From NCBI GenBank assembly GCA_963978905.1, contig OZ022260.1:16915725-16979724 (forward strand): DNA of 64,000 nucleotides. The letters run 5' to 3'. Below the pieces are notes generated by a model. It was not told the DNA's origin and did not search any database. It saw nothing but the letters and a program-made list of their open reading frames with translations. The position numbers and the translations under genes were made by a program. Of the stretch, positions 35,421-47,364 are shown in pieces. Numbering within the stretch: the first letter of the stretch is position 1; every line of letters starts with the position of its first letter. This DNA is from Trichostrongylus colubriformis. Its lineage: Eukaryota; Nematoda; Chromadorea; Rhabditida; Trichostrongylidae.

Positions 35421-36176
35421 AAAGAAATCAAAGGTGAGGCTTGCTCACCCGAGATGTTGAATTAGGATGTCTACGGTCAGGAAGGCCATCGATTGAGGCG
35501 ATGTGCTCCGACGACGTTAACAACACGTAAACACGACTGTCAGTTGATAAATTAGTGTGATGATAACAAAATCAGTATCAAAAATTATCACTTAGTACCA
35601 AGAAATATCACCTGGTATCATTTGTCCTTTACTGCAGGTGCTCTTAAATGAGAACAAAATGAAATTTCTGAGAATGAATCCTGCTCATAGCTGTCTTTTT
35701 ACTTTTTCCATTCCAATAAGTAGTGCAGTAAACATCGAGAAGCTATCCCTCTGAAGTTCAGTGGTGAACGCAGATGAAATGTGTATTGCTCCACGTTCCT
35801 GAGTTGCTATCGAAAATTTCAGAACAACTCGATGTGTTCTGAACTTATTACATTTCGGCGTGACTTGTTCCGTACTACTTTCGATGCTCAGATTGGCTTC
35901 TTGGTTTTTCTTGAGTTCTGGAACCTTACGCTGAATTTCTAAGCCCGTAAATAGCAGAAGCATCATCGTATCGTCTCAATAGCCTACGCTTTCAAGCTGC
36001 TATGCTAACCACTCCGAAGTAAGATTTACTTTAGCTGGCCACCTTTACTGCGTGTATTGCAATTGGCAGTACATCTAGAAAAGGTGGCCGGCTAGGGAAT
36101 CGGAAGATTTCTCAAACTCGAGCGCTACTAGGAAACATACTGAATGGATTTTCAGTAAATACTAAATACGTTGCAG

Positions 36177-36444
36177 AACCGATGGCTGCGAAGAGGCTTC
36201 GTTGTTGGTCCGTTTTCACGAGTATTGGCCGTTTACATCTACTGTGGTCATCCACTACTACGTGAAAGATGGGCAACGAATTTCATATGATAGTCACTTG
36301 GTGACAGCCGATGTGGAGAAATGGCTTGAACACGATTTCAAGCTGAAAGCAGAGCCGGGAGTTCATGAAGTTTGTGTACAGGTTAGAACCGCTTCTCATT
36401 TGGAAGTATTTCTTACATGGAATTCTACTCACTCTGGGGATAAG
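36177..36444 (+). CDS. macroglobulin-like gene, exon d (MG6/bait-region domain)
   Basis: This 268-bp exon follows acceptor CGTTGCAG, takes two bases from exon c, and can end at AAG/GTTATA in phase 0. An earlier donor, CAG/GTTAGA at 36384, is also possible. It encodes TVVIHYYVKDGQRISYDS preceded by WPF. This matches the pattern in macroglobulin and thioester proteins where a beta strand of the form V-I-Y-Y-V-x-x-D-G-E-I precedes S-D-S. The next strands (a hydrophobic-alternating FKLKAEPG region) fit the same domain. It is the strongest single piece of evidence for the family. Exons a-d together give 189 uninterrupted codons. Confidence 0.6.
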
Positions 36445-38145
36445 GTTATAAGTTTGAGACATTGGAGACTAATCGTTCATGAAGTTTGGGGTGATCACTT
36501 CAGTGTATGAAAGTTAGGACCATTCTGATCTGCTACCATACATAGCTCATCCTCCATGCCTTCCCCACGCTTTTGTGGGTATCCTTTTTTTGGTGCTTCT
36601 CCTTGTCGGGTTCGCATCCTTTCACTCTATCAGGCGCTGTGCACTGTTCCCAATGTCTGCAGTATCCTTTCTGATACTTTATTTATCCTGTTCTCGATAC
36701 TGCAGCCGCTCCCTACTACCGGATCTAGTAATATGGTGCGCTTCTGATCAAGTGAGGTAAGTTAAGATAAGGGTAAGTAGGGCTATCATGCTCACCACCT
36801 TAAATACGGCTTACTGTTGTCAACCATGCTCACAACGCTTCAAGGAAATATGGCTCAACCGTAGACTAACACCTAATTCTTGATAGGCTATATGAACTGC
36901 CTGTAAATCATTGTTCCAGCAAACTTCATCTCTTGTTTGATGAAAAACAGTGCAGACGAGCGCTGAGAAATTTGATATGTTCAGGAAAAGTGAGGAAAAT
37001 TCTATGATTTCATTCAAAAAATTCATGCTAACCCGAGCAAGGAGTGAACTCATTTTCCCACTTGATTGTTTTCGCGTTCACATTGCTCCCTGATGAGTCT
37101 TCGGTGTTGATGACACAGTGCTTCCTCTGAGCGGAGTCGAAGCGCGAACCGCTTTTCATCTTGGGATTCCCTTTACCCAGTTACCTCATCTTCACTTTTC
37201 TTTAATATCCTTTCCCCGTTGATCCAGCTGTCATGCTCGCCTTTTTTGCCTTTCTTCACCTTTTCTGGTGCGCTTACCTATCCGGTTATAATTATGCAAG
37301 CGTAAAACTTTTGAACCCCTGATTGAAAGACATTATGGTTACGTTTATTTCGGATTTGAAGGAGCAGCTCCTTTTTTATAGCGTTTGTGGTGCCATATGT
37401 CTTCATTTGTGGCTGAGTGCGAAACTTCCGCATAATATGTCGACCCAATGCCATTCACTCCACAATGGAATTTTCGGACCATTTGGTCGGACTGAAGCAA
37501 ACGTAAAAAGTTTGACGTCGGTCAACTTCCTTTGATGTGAACCGGAGTGGCATCCGTAATTTCTGCGCCTATGCCATGAATATGGTAGTGTCCCTAATAG
37601 AGCCTTCCAAACGGATTAGTGAAGGTAGCAATGAGAAAAGTAAAGCGAATGCTTTTGTACCAGATGTAGGGTACATACAATCAGCAACAAAATCAACCAG
37701 GCTCCATTATCCTAAAGTTGATCGGTTAGCGCTAACACCTGAATTCGTCCTTTTTTCACTGTAGAGCTGTAACCTCGATATTGAAGAGGCGCCAGGGAGG
37801 TAAACATGTTTTCTGTCAACGAATATTCTACTCCAGAATGGATGACCTGTGGCGAAGTTCCCATAGTTAAAGCGCGCCTGATGGACTTTATCGCGTTTCC
37901 GCAGCGCTGCCAGTTACGCTGCTGCGCAACCGCTGGGCGAGTTGCTGCGAGGAAGGGACAACGATCGCTGTTGCCTGACTCAGTCTCTCACCCGTCTGCA
38001 TTCACTCACACCGACTAGCGATGCAGAGCGGGCGAAAGAAGAGAAGTGATAAGGGGGGGGGTTCAATTCGCTGGTGTTTGACTGCTTTATTCCGTTCTTC
38101 CTCTGCTGCTACATCCCTAGTCACCTAGACTTTCAAATCCCACAG

Positions 38146-38334
38146 TTACTCCGCAATCTACCAAAATTAGGGTTCTCGTCAAGGAGCAATAATAGAACCA
38201 GTCACTCTTGGAAAGCTGGGGTCACAGTCAACGATCTTTTCCAAGCAGATCCTCCAAGCGCTGGGACCGAGTTCAACATGCCAAGTCTGACAGCTGGGCG
38301 GTACAGTGTTCCAAAACCTTTGACTCATGTTCCT
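38146..38334 (+). CDS. candidate continuing exon (63 codons)
   Basis: Acceptor AAATCCCACAG and donor CCT/GTAAGA bound a phase-0 to phase-0 open segment that fits after exon d of the macroglobulin-like gene. The sequence is Ser/Asn/Pro-rich without motif (for example WKAGVTVNDLFQADPPSAG), which would suit a bait-like variable segment, but that is inference. Overlapping open frames on both strands lower confidence. Confidence 0.3.
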
Positions 38335-38872
38335 GTAAGAGCAGTAACAAGGGACTGTACGAAGTAGATGAAGAAGAAACCCCAAACAAGCTTGACTTGT
38401 GATATACTTTTACGGTATTATGCGTACCGACCACCCATCTCTACAAGAGCTTCCACGACAACCCATTGTACACCATTTGGTTAGATACACCATTAAAAAT
38501 ACTTGTGGAACATCGTGAAATATGAAAAGGGATGCCAAGCAGTACAAGGGTAGGGAAGCAACGCAAAAAAAAAACATCAGAAATAGGAGAAGTAGAATCA
38601 CCCTCTTCCTACCACTAGTCCTTACTGAGGCGAGTTTTCGCGCTCTCTCCCTCTTCGCAGCTGCTATCATGCGGTACCCACTCCACCTTAACGACCCAAG
38701 CAACGTCGTGGTGATGAGCCTTGGGAGGGGGAAGGAGGAGGTGGGGGTGGGTGGCGTTTTAACGACTCCTAGAAAGCAGTCTTTTAATTTTTGATCCCTC
38801 GCATTACCTATATCGATATCGAAATCTTCGGAGTAAAGTTTCTCTTTCCTCCACCTCGAATTCTATTTTTAG

Positions 38873-39012
38873 ATGAGTGGACGACCGGAGATCCGCCATC
38901 GTGTCTGTCGAGTTGTCGTCGATCGTATGCAATGTCCTTTTCCACAATCGAGCACATCGACTTCGATGGTCCCCGCAGTGATCTGCCTCGTCCTGCTGTC
39001 ATTTTTACTGCG
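38873..39012 (+). CDS. probable first exon, signal-anchor protein
   Basis: ATG follows TCTATTTTTAG with no base between, a classic nematode-style acceptor used for spliced-leader addition. The 46 codons begin MSGRPEIRHRVCRVVVDRMQ and end in a hydrophobic run (MVPAVICLVLLSFLL), then donor GCG/GTGATT in phase 2. A basic cytoplasmic N-terminus followed by one membrane segment suggests a type II signal-anchor protein; no family is recognised. The next exon must begin with a single base. The exon at 44348 fits that phase, but so does its join to 42869, so the connection is unresolved. It lies inside the possible extent of the macroglobulin-like gene. Confidence 0.4.
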
Positions 39013-39713
39013 GTGATTTATGATTTATGCAGTTACAGACTAGCTCACATGTTCTTTCCTATTGTAAATACCCCTTAATGAAGAGGCCATACGCCATACG
39101 ATACGCCAGTACCCACATGTTTTTCTCGCCATCAATTTTGGGCTTTTTTGTTCTTTCCAATCGAGCTTTTTGTCGAGTTTTATTAGTGTGCAGAAACTTG
39201 AATTGATTTTCTCCCGGTGAACTTGTAGCCCTTTTATTCGCCACCAGGTGGCTGATTATTCCAACATAACATAATATTATATATTTGCAATAATAAATCA
39301 CGAAATTTGATGTATTTTCAAATAGATATTTAATGTTTGTAATTAAAAATCTCACCGTTTTGAAAAATCGAAGCTATTCGAAGCGTAGAGCCGATTGTAA
39401 AAACAGTAATGGTTGTTTACGCCAGATGATCACATTCATAATAGTGCTGTGTTGGATCAATACTTCTTTGGTTTCTTCTAATTAATCAATATACACTGGC
39501 ACCTTTGAGAGCATCATGAGCATTTATGTGGAAGATACTTCCAATGCCGAAGTGCTATTTCACGGCATTTTATGTATCAAAGGAACCTGATCAGTCTCCC
39601 TGTCAGGCAACGGAATACTGAATTTCATGTGTGGGCTAGAGCGAGAACAATGACGCAATTGGTAATACGAGCAAGCAAAAAAGAACTACAACATACCTGA
39701 CCGTCTTCAAACT

Positions 39714-40162
39714 TGAAGGAATCGTCCACGGAAAAATGAGTTTCTTGTTACCCATATAGTTATGTTGTATTTGCCTAATAAGGGTCGCTGCAAAGTTTCA
39801 CGCGAAAAAGTAAGAGTTCCGCTAAGATACAGCTTCCCAAATTCTCTGCCAGGTGGGTGGGGCCTCTGTGTAAAAGCCTCGTCCAGTCGTCCGACGCGGT
39901 TGGGGACGATGAGTGGAATGGAACTGTACACCTTACTTTCTTTACTGGGTCTCCAACCGCGGCGGACGACGGGGTGAACTTCCTCGGAGGCCCCGCCACC
40001 TGGCCGAGAGTTTATGGTGCTGAGCTGAGTTTGGGTTTATGGTGCTGAAAGCTTTGCTGAATTTTCCTTTTTCGCTTGGAACTTTGCATGCGACCACATT
40101 AGACAAATACAACATAAATATATGGAAAAACTCTTTTTTACGCAGACGATTCTCTTCGAGAC
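39714..40162. mobile_element. fold-back element, family A copy 2
   Basis: Same arms as 13704-14138: GGAATCGTCCACGGAAAAAT, TTACCCATATAGTTATGT and GCTAAGATACAGCT on the left, mirrored on the right down to CAGACGATTCTCTTC. The right arm has an internal duplication of GTTTATGGTGCTGA. A central CCGCGGCGGACGACGG is shared with copy 1. There is no coding content. Confidence 0.8.
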
Positions 40163-41040
40163 AGTGGTAGGGGTACTGTGAGTAAAATGCACTCCTAAAG
40201 TGAGTAATGAAAGTGAAAGTTGGTGAACCCCATATGTGGCGAAGGCAAAATTTCCAACGAAAATGAGGCTCATAAGAGCTCCCATCTTCATAAGAGCCGT
40301 CTTCCTCCACAGTTGCCAGTTGCTCTCCACAGGTCAAGGCCCTTTTGCTGACAGAGCCTTCCCCAGTCAGCAGTGAGAAGGGGCTCTTGTTTCTTGGCTC
40401 TTTCTTTCCAACTCCATTCCGCTTTTTTCTTCACTTTCGTACTAGTATGCATCCGGACAGCAGCATTCGTATTCAATGATCTTTTGCTATTCGGCGCTAA
40501 CTACCTCTACCACTCTCTTAATGTCCGTAGCCTTACTTTTAAATCGTTTAAATCAAAATCTTAAGGCAAAAACCTTACGTTCTTTCAACTTTCCTGGATT
40601 CAACAAGAACTGTTCATCGATGGAGTTTTGAATACTGGCATACTGGGTACAAAAAAGGAAATTGAAACCGCAAAATTTCGATAGGAAGCGACTTATAAGG
40701 GGTCACCTAGGAACTTATCGGTGGACTACGTTGTTGGAAATTGATCATCAGCGTGGAGCTAACCCTCCATAGAGCGTCAACTTTACTACCGTCGCTTTGG
40801 GAGGGGCAAAAGCATTTGGGAACCATGGTCCGCACATAAGTCACTCATCGCAAGTAAATTTTGGTCCCTTTTCCGCTTGAAAAGAGCACTTGGAAGTTGT
40901 AGTTTTCATATCTGTAATAAAAATTCGAGACATCATCAACAAACTAATCACGGATTCGATTGGCTAATAAAGCAAAGCGCCTGCAAGAAAACCGATCGAT
41001 TAACTCGTTGAGGTACCCGCAGGCATGATATCAGGTATTA

Positions 41041-41104
41041 ATTGCAGAGTCTGCGTTGCGGGTGCGTTACGCCTGCTACGATCGCAGAGTATAAACGCGA
41101 TTTC
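41041..41104 (-). repeat. half-copy of the 42033 element
   Basis: Reverse-complemented, this segment (TTTATACTCTGCGATCG, then CCGCAACGCAGAC) aligns with the first 55 bases of the element at 42033-42174. It is probably a truncated copy. Confidence 0.5.
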
Positions 41105-42032
41105 AGGAAGATACTGGCGTGCATAACAGGGTGTCTGAACCTCAGTGAGTGCACTCATCTATAGGCACTAGCGTTACTGTCACATTGCATCTCGTGATCT
41201 TCATCTTGTTTTGTGCTTTACAATTTGGTTTAATTCTTATGTCTTCGTTAGTTTTGTTGAAGTTCATGACAGCTGCTACCTCTGAGTGCCTTTTGCCTGA
41301 CTTGTTATAGCGCGTCTTCTGGGCGCACAATAACAAATAAATAAATAAATTGCATGTCGAAGGAAGGAGATCCACCAATGAAAGGTTTTCCAAGCGACGT
41401 TGCTGTTACGCTGGTAATCTCATCAATTGTAACTGGAAAATAGTCCTATGATGCAGCAAATACAGTCACCTAACCTTCCGATCATATTTTAGCTAAACCA
41501 GTCCCACGATTCAGAGACCGTGCCTTGTGAGCTAAAAAATAACGATAAAAGGCAGGCGCTCTGATTATTTATGAAAAGCGCTACATTACACAAGTGTTAT
41601 TAATGGTCTCCAATTCGTGGCTGTTCTACCGTATCCTTTTTCAAACAGAATAATAGACCAAGATAAGAGACGAAAATCGTGAAAAACTTTGTGACACTTC
41701 TGCTCAAGGGCTTCCGTGACACAATCGAGAAGATCGTGCTGCAATTGTCACACCGTATTGTCGGTAACAGTCCCTGCTACGCCGAATTTGCTCGAACCTC
41801 TTGAGCTTGAGCCTTCAAAAATATTCTTGAAATCATTGTAGAAATATGTTTTCGTTAAGATTCGCAGGAGCGCTCAACATGTAGGCGGAATAGTATCCGC
41901 TTTCACTCCCTTTTCATTGCTGGATCCTTCTCCTTCAGAAGAAAATGTGACAGTAGTGTTGATGCCCACATTTCAGTGCGCCCACAGCATCTGGCATGAT
42001 GTGGTGTACGCCACTATCAGCTCAAGAGCGCG

Positions 42033-42174
42033 TTCATACTCTGCGACTGCAACTGGCGCATAGCACTCGCAACGCAGGCCTTGTGACCGCGACAACCTTA
42101 GCGCGTTAGCCACCCACGGAGTCTGTGCAGGTGCGTTCTTTATTTGCAGTCGTTGCGTTGCCGAGTATGAACAT
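42033..42174. mobile_element. small GC-rich inverted-repeat element
   Basis: The left end GTTCATACTCTGCGACTGCA is mirrored at the right end, which reversed reads GTTCATACTCGGCAACGCAA. The 142-bp unit encodes nothing itself; the minus-strand ORF crossing it is a by-product. Its end sequence resembles, in style, the ATACTTTGCGC ends of the palindrome family at 60514, which may mean distant relatedness. Confidence 0.5.
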
Positions 42175-42868
42175 AACCTTGTTGAAATTGTTAAACAAAG
42201 GCGAGGGCTGCGTGCCATATATTCTGTGTGGGAACTGGAATGTCGATGAAATCACTATATCTTTTTTAAATAATTTTCTTTAATAAGTACCGTTGTTATG
42301 AGGCCAGATACACCTCGGCATCAACTGCACATCATCTCTTCACGAAATGTCGAGTTGGACAGCGGTTGTGAGGAGAGCCGCGCCGATAATCAACTCCGAT
42401 TTATTGCGAAAATGAATTTTTGATTGCGGATTGCTGCATGTTTTGATGCTTAAACAAGACATTTGAGGATTCACGTAAATTGTCTGTTGAAATAATCAAA
42501 TGCAATGATGCTGTCGCGCTGTGCTTCTACTAACGAAAACTTGACCAGTTTCATCTTCAGTTTCAAAGTCCACATCACATTTTTGTTCTTTCCTCACTGT
42601 CGACGCCATTCCTTCACCACCACATGTAGATAGTAAAAGCGTACTATTCCACGCGAACTGTGCTCATTAGTATGAGCATAAAGTAAAAATAAATGATAGA
42701 AAAAATCGTGCAAACACAGAATGGAGAAAGGTATGGTACGGGTTAAACATGTCAGAACTGAAAAAGATGAAGTAGACTATGTCGATAAGTTCCCTTTTAA
42801 ACTGCGCCTCGCATTCTGCTCCTATTTATGGTACTAAATCAATGCGGATGTGCATCTGCTCCATACAG

Positions 42869-43005
42869 TACTTTGAGAGAGACAGCTGGAGCAAGTGTCG
42901 CGATCGTCTCAGAAGAAGTTCGCCAAGTTACTTGCCTGACATGGTAAAAGATGACTTAGCCAGTGTGAGGCCTAACTCCAATCAATGCTTGGAGAGTAAT
43001 ACTGG
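42869..43005 (+). CDS. candidate exon (45 codons plus two bases)
   Basis: Acceptor CTCCATACAG and a good donor GG/GTGAGT bound a frame that enters in phase 0. It begins YFERDSWSKCRDRLRRSSPS and ends CLESNTG. It is charged, contains two cysteines, and has protein-like composition, but no recognised motif. Its entry phase fits the exon ending at 38334 and its exit phase fits the exon at 44348. Confidence 0.35.
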
Positions 43006-44347
43006 GTGAGTGATCGATAACGGAGTGTAAACCGTTACTGATGTTAATTTTAACCTGTCGTGTCAGCGAGCTTGTTAGGTGTAACTATTACTGATGGGCT
43101 CGGTAAATTTGCAAAACAACGGAGCGCTTGGCAATAAACATCCAGCTGGCAACATCCAGGGGTACAAGAAGTATCAAAATGGTGAAATATTGATCGGTAA
43201 TAAGGGGTTCGAATAGGTCGAACGAGTCTCACTATCCCCTACATCATTACGTCCTATCCAGGCTAATAAAGGAAGTCATGGAGTTTTATATGTAAACCTG
43301 CACTGGAAACAGCACTGGAAACAGCACTGGATTAGGTTCCGCCTCCAATTTCTTGAGAGAAGAGAAATTTGGGATACCAAACTTAGTGCTGCAAAATATT
43401 AGTAAACGCTGAAGCTGTGTGATCCCAAGGATATCTACCCCACCCGGTGGTAGAAAGGAGTAGAGAGATAGTGCATGTTATGTAGTAAGAGGATCATAGG
43501 CAGGGCACTCCCAGGTGCCTAAGAAAATAGCCGCTTCAGTACTCTCTCGCCACCGCCACCACTCCACATACGACTACTCTTTTTGACCTCTACAGTACCA
43601 GTAACTGTTACCGGATTGTGTAGTTGCAAGGTGTTGTATCGCTATGTATTCTTATCTGAAGCGAAAAAGATATTTATCTCACATTTTCTCACACGGGCTC
43701 GCTGCGATGTACCTCTCGCTTCCCAACTGCTTGTTCAGAGTTCAGATTTTAGTGTTATCGCTAGCCACTTCTGGGATCTCCCTGTCCAGTCAAATACGAT
43801 CCCCTCCGTCGTATAATCCTCGGCTCCCGGTATACCCTGATCACAGGGCTCAAGCGCTCCTTGGCCTGCGCACTGTCCGAAATGACAATTGAGCAATTAC
43901 AGTGTGTTAAGGATAAGGTAATAAGATATCCTGTATCCAGATTACTCTAATTCTGAAACAGTTTGCACGCGTTCACAGAAAATTTGTTTTTTTGTTTGAA
44001 CTTGCTTTTGCTAAATCTGCCGAAATCAGTTAAGTGGTATGCCGACTTTTCCATCGATTTATCGGTACGTCCAACGTTCAATCAATATCTCATAAATATC
44101 AAGTGAAGTCGGAAGGTAGCCAGAGTTTATACCGGTGCTGTCATGCTACCGCACAAACATACGGACCTGGCACCAGCCGACAAAGAAGTCCGATAAACAA
44201 GAAATAGTCGACAGCATGGCAGACTGTTTAGGTTGTCATGTTTTTATCACTGGCATCAGAACAATCGCTGAAGCACGGTATAAAAGTCATGCCATGCCGT
44301 TTTCAGTCTCTAGTTTTCGTTCTACCGCTTTTTCGTTTTTTTTTCAG

Positions 44348-44396
44348 GAAGACCGCGAAATACAGTCCACTCTTGAAATTGTGTGACCCCGTCTGA
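44348..44396 (+). CDS. candidate terminal exon
   Basis: A very strong acceptor (CGTTTTTTTTTCAG) opens a frame that starts with one base, encodes KTAKYSPLLKLCDPV, and stops at 44394-44396. An AATAAA follows 105 bp later. If joined to the preceding candidates the macroglobulin-like transcript would end here without a thioester domain. Equally, it could be the last exon of the gene starting at 38873. Confidence 0.35.
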
Positions 44397-44500
44397 CGCC
44401 GGACTAATGTTTTCATGATGAGGTAAAAGTACCAGTGAAGTGCCATGAAAACATGGCACAGCAAACTCACAGTGCTACCTTGCGGTACATGAGCAATTTT

Positions 44501-44506
44501 AATAAA
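44501..44506 (+). terminator. polyadenylation signal AATAAA
   Basis: A canonical signal 105 bp downstream of the candidate stop at 44396, in a stretch without other features. It supports a gene end here on the + strand. Confidence 0.4.
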
Positions 44507-44519
44507 GAACCACTGCCCA

Positions 44520-45835
44520 CGCATTCATGGAGTACATAGTATTGAGTGAATGACGTGCCCATTGAAAACCGCATTCCAGTCGCAACTCCAATCCAATTCC
44601 TTTTTCATTTTATCCCATTTTGGTGTTATAGGTCTGCGCTTCGAATGAAGAAGGAAGTAATCGTTCTGAATTAAAAAAAGGAAGTATCAAATTGGCCGTG
44701 GCATAGCACCTTGAATGCGTGCCATGATGTATTCCGTCCCCGAAGCAAAGGAAACTTAGTGGCTCCTGAAAGGGATTCTATTTCATGTCTAATACATGAT
44801 CAACACCCTTCCTTCACTATCTTTAAGTGTTTTCAATAGCCACCGTTTCGAAATGAGTAGGTCATTTGTAGAAGATTCAGATCTCTCACATGACCTCACA
44901 AGGATTTGCGGAAATCTATTGACGGTTAGGACGGGACCGTATTTTGTTCCTAGGATGAAACTTGCTCTGGTGCTGCAACCTCTCCACCACTAGAGATTTA
45001 AGGATGATATGGTGAACTTTTAGGAGAGGAGATTGGAACACCGTGAACAGGACTCTTTGCCGTTCTCTTGCTGGGTTAGAGAATTGCACATTTTTTTCTA
45101 TTTACTTCGAGCCTACTTGGTCATGTAAATTTCAATGGACTGTTCCAAAAATCAACTTCAGTGAAGAATAAGAAAAGACTGTTCAGTCTGCCTCGCCCAA
45201 CTCTTCAAAAACCATTGAAAAGCCCTTCAAAGCAGGTGTTGATGAGGTTTCAGGGACCGGAGTGGAATTTCTTTCTCAAATGAAACGGCCCACCGTACTA
45301 TCGTAGTCATCCTCTGGTGACTGTTGGACCAACTACAGTACTCATGATGGCTGTGCAATCGTGACAGCCATGTAAGTGTTTCGGTGATCCGCTCTCTTGC
45401 AGGAGAGCAGCTCACACGCAGTCCTCGTCCCATCCTAGGAACATGGGCAAAGTTTTGACCCATTTAGAGAGCAGTTGCTGAAGTTCATTCATCCGCTTCC
45501 GTGATCTTGAGTTCAAAGTAAGTGCTTAACGCGTTCCGTGAGGTGTTTCACTGCTTCACTCATTTCTTGCAAAATGGGAAAATTCTGCTGATTTTTTGCT
45601 AACACAGGGTCTGTGTACAAGGATATCTTTCGAAAGGCACACTTTATGTAAGATGGATTGAAGCACAACAGGGTAGTCATCCTCGTCTACAGACGAGTCT
45701 CGACATTCCTCAGTCAGGCCTTTGGAGTTAGTGTTGATCGCTGGTCCTATTACGAGAAACCGGTTCTGCCTCCTTACATCCCGCACAGGTGTGAAATTGC
45801 ATCTTGATCGCTACCGTAATCGCCGCTGCTATTCC
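44520..45835. other. intergenic, no gene seen
   Basis: Short ORFs on both strands lack motifs or strong splice borders. Confidence 0.3.
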
Positions 45836-45839
45836 ACGG

Positions 45840-47364
45840 GAGGGGGGCTTTAGTCAGGATTGACCTCCCACGACTCCTGCCTCGCACCTTCCCTAATCAC
45901 TTTGCACCTATCCGAATGCGCCTAAGGGATGACCTCGCTTAATTGGCCGATCTGTCCTCATCGGTCCAGCAACTACGTAACTAATCAAGATATTTATTAC
46001 ACCACCTATATGGAATAATTAGAGTTGAATGGGATCATTATGAAGTAGAAAAAGAGAATGTTGAAGTTATTTAAAAGTTAGTGATATAAGAATAGAAAGA
46101 CGTAGATAGAAAGTATTTTGTTTCTCACGAACGTTTTTGGACTCAGAGATCATAATAACAGAAAACTGATAGAATTACTTCTCATGAATTGCTCCGTTAG
46201 TTCTTTTTCATTTCAGACTCATTGTTCCATTTTTCACATCTTACTTTATCTCTCTTTTTTTCAGGGATCCTTAATGACAGGTTGTAAGGAAAGTTTTGGC
46301 CGCTTTTCGCAATTTCAACTTCGGAAGATCATAACTTGGCTCAGAGTGCATCTTTTCTCACACAATAAGCACCATTCGATTTGCTACGTTCTTGGCAACA
46401 TAAGCATGCCTACATATCTCAGTTGCATGAAGGGCTGATGATTTATGTTGGCAAAATGAAGGAAAGTCGACTCCAAATCGCCACTATTTCTGAACACACT
46501 GCTACTGAAGGAGCTGCCCAGATGTTTGGGAAAGTGAGGCTTAGTTAGCGCTAGATCTGGTGAATATGATAGACGAGTGAGGGCTTCAGTGCATCTGTTC
46601 AATCACTGGAAGAGGATTTGTGGAGAATGCGCTTGCGCAAGTTGCTCTGAGGGGTCCCGCGGCAATCTTTTTTTTTTTGTGTTTTTCCAGATCAAGGCTA
46701 CTTGAGGTGGCTAACCAAGTTTGTGCGCTGAGGACCAATACTTTTGGACATCCCCTGCAAGTATGGGCTCTCATCGCTTTCTGCCGTTTCAATTAAAGCG
46801 ATTTGATCAACTGAAAATTCGAGCAAGTCTTTCTCATTTCTGCACTTCTGAAACCTGGGACTAAATGTTCCATCCAATGCTTCACCCCCTTCCCTTGCAG
46901 CACTCACATTTCTGGTCACCTTCGCTGGGACCTGGCTAAACAAGAACTCTTGAAGTGAAGTCATCCAAAAAGTGCCATTTTCGCAGTACTTTAAAACCCC
47001 CCTAGTAATTCGGAAACCTTGTGGCATTTCAAATAAAACATATCCAGAAAAAGCGACTTTTTTTCTATCTAAGGAGCACAATATGTAGCTGATTCGTGTT
47101 GACGCGCTCTGAGATTTGAATTCATCTTATGAACGCGAAAAACCGGCCAGAACTTTCCTTACAACCTAATAATTTCAATTGATTCTGCAAATCTCTCTTT
47201 GTCCCAACCAGAATCCACGCTTTCTATTCCTTGCGCTGTAATGTTGACTTAAGCGAAGGCAATTAGGGAGGTCATCGTTCAGGCGCATTCGGAGAGGTGC
47301 GAAGTAATTAAGGAAGGTGCGAGGCAGGAGTCGTGGAAGGTCAATCCTGACTAAAGCCCCCCTC
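45840..47364. mobile_element. inverted-repeat element interrupted by a mariner relic
   Basis: Arms of about 110 bp are inverted copies: 45840-45948 begins GGAGGGGGGCTTTAGTCAGG and 47251-47364 ends with its mirror. Both arms contain ACGACTCCTGCCTCGCACCT and CCGAATGCGCCT. The element measures about 1.5 kb in total and about 0.64 kb without the inserted mariner. No protein is encoded by the outer element. The similarity may continue a little beyond the stated ends. Confidence 0.75.
46279..47167 (-). mobile_element. degenerate mariner transposon, internally deleted
   Basis: Terminal inverted repeats of about 32 bp (AGGTTGTAAGGAAAGTTTTG on the left, AGGTTGTAAGGAAAGTTCTG reversed on the right) bound 889 bp, shorter than the usual 1.3 kb. 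The minus strand carries broken transposase: an N-terminal part (46698-47081) with an SVDQIALIETAESDESP segment, and a C-terminal part (46384-46602) with YSPDLALTKPHF. The latter corresponds to the mariner catalytic S-P-D-L-A-P-x-D-Y-H-x-F region. The parts are in different frames and the middle is missing, so it cannot encode an active enzyme. Confidence 0.8.

Larger units (their letters stand above)
22547..36176. other. 13.6-kb intron of the macroglobulin-like gene
   Basis: No exon continuing the frame was found between 22546 and 36177, so this is read as one very large intron. It holds an inverted-repeat MITE (31166-31595), short direct repeats, hairpins, long G and C runs (26018-26031 and near 29030) and several anonymous ORFs. 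A GC-rich open patch at 25440-25790 and a two-hydrophobic-segment ORF at 27556-27855 are the least featureless, but neither shows a family signature. Part of this space could instead hold unrelated genes. Confidence 0.35.

Noticed and set aside
43310..43332. Short tandem repeat of CACTGGAAACAG
   Set aside because: Only about two and a half units; ordinary microsatellite-scale variation.
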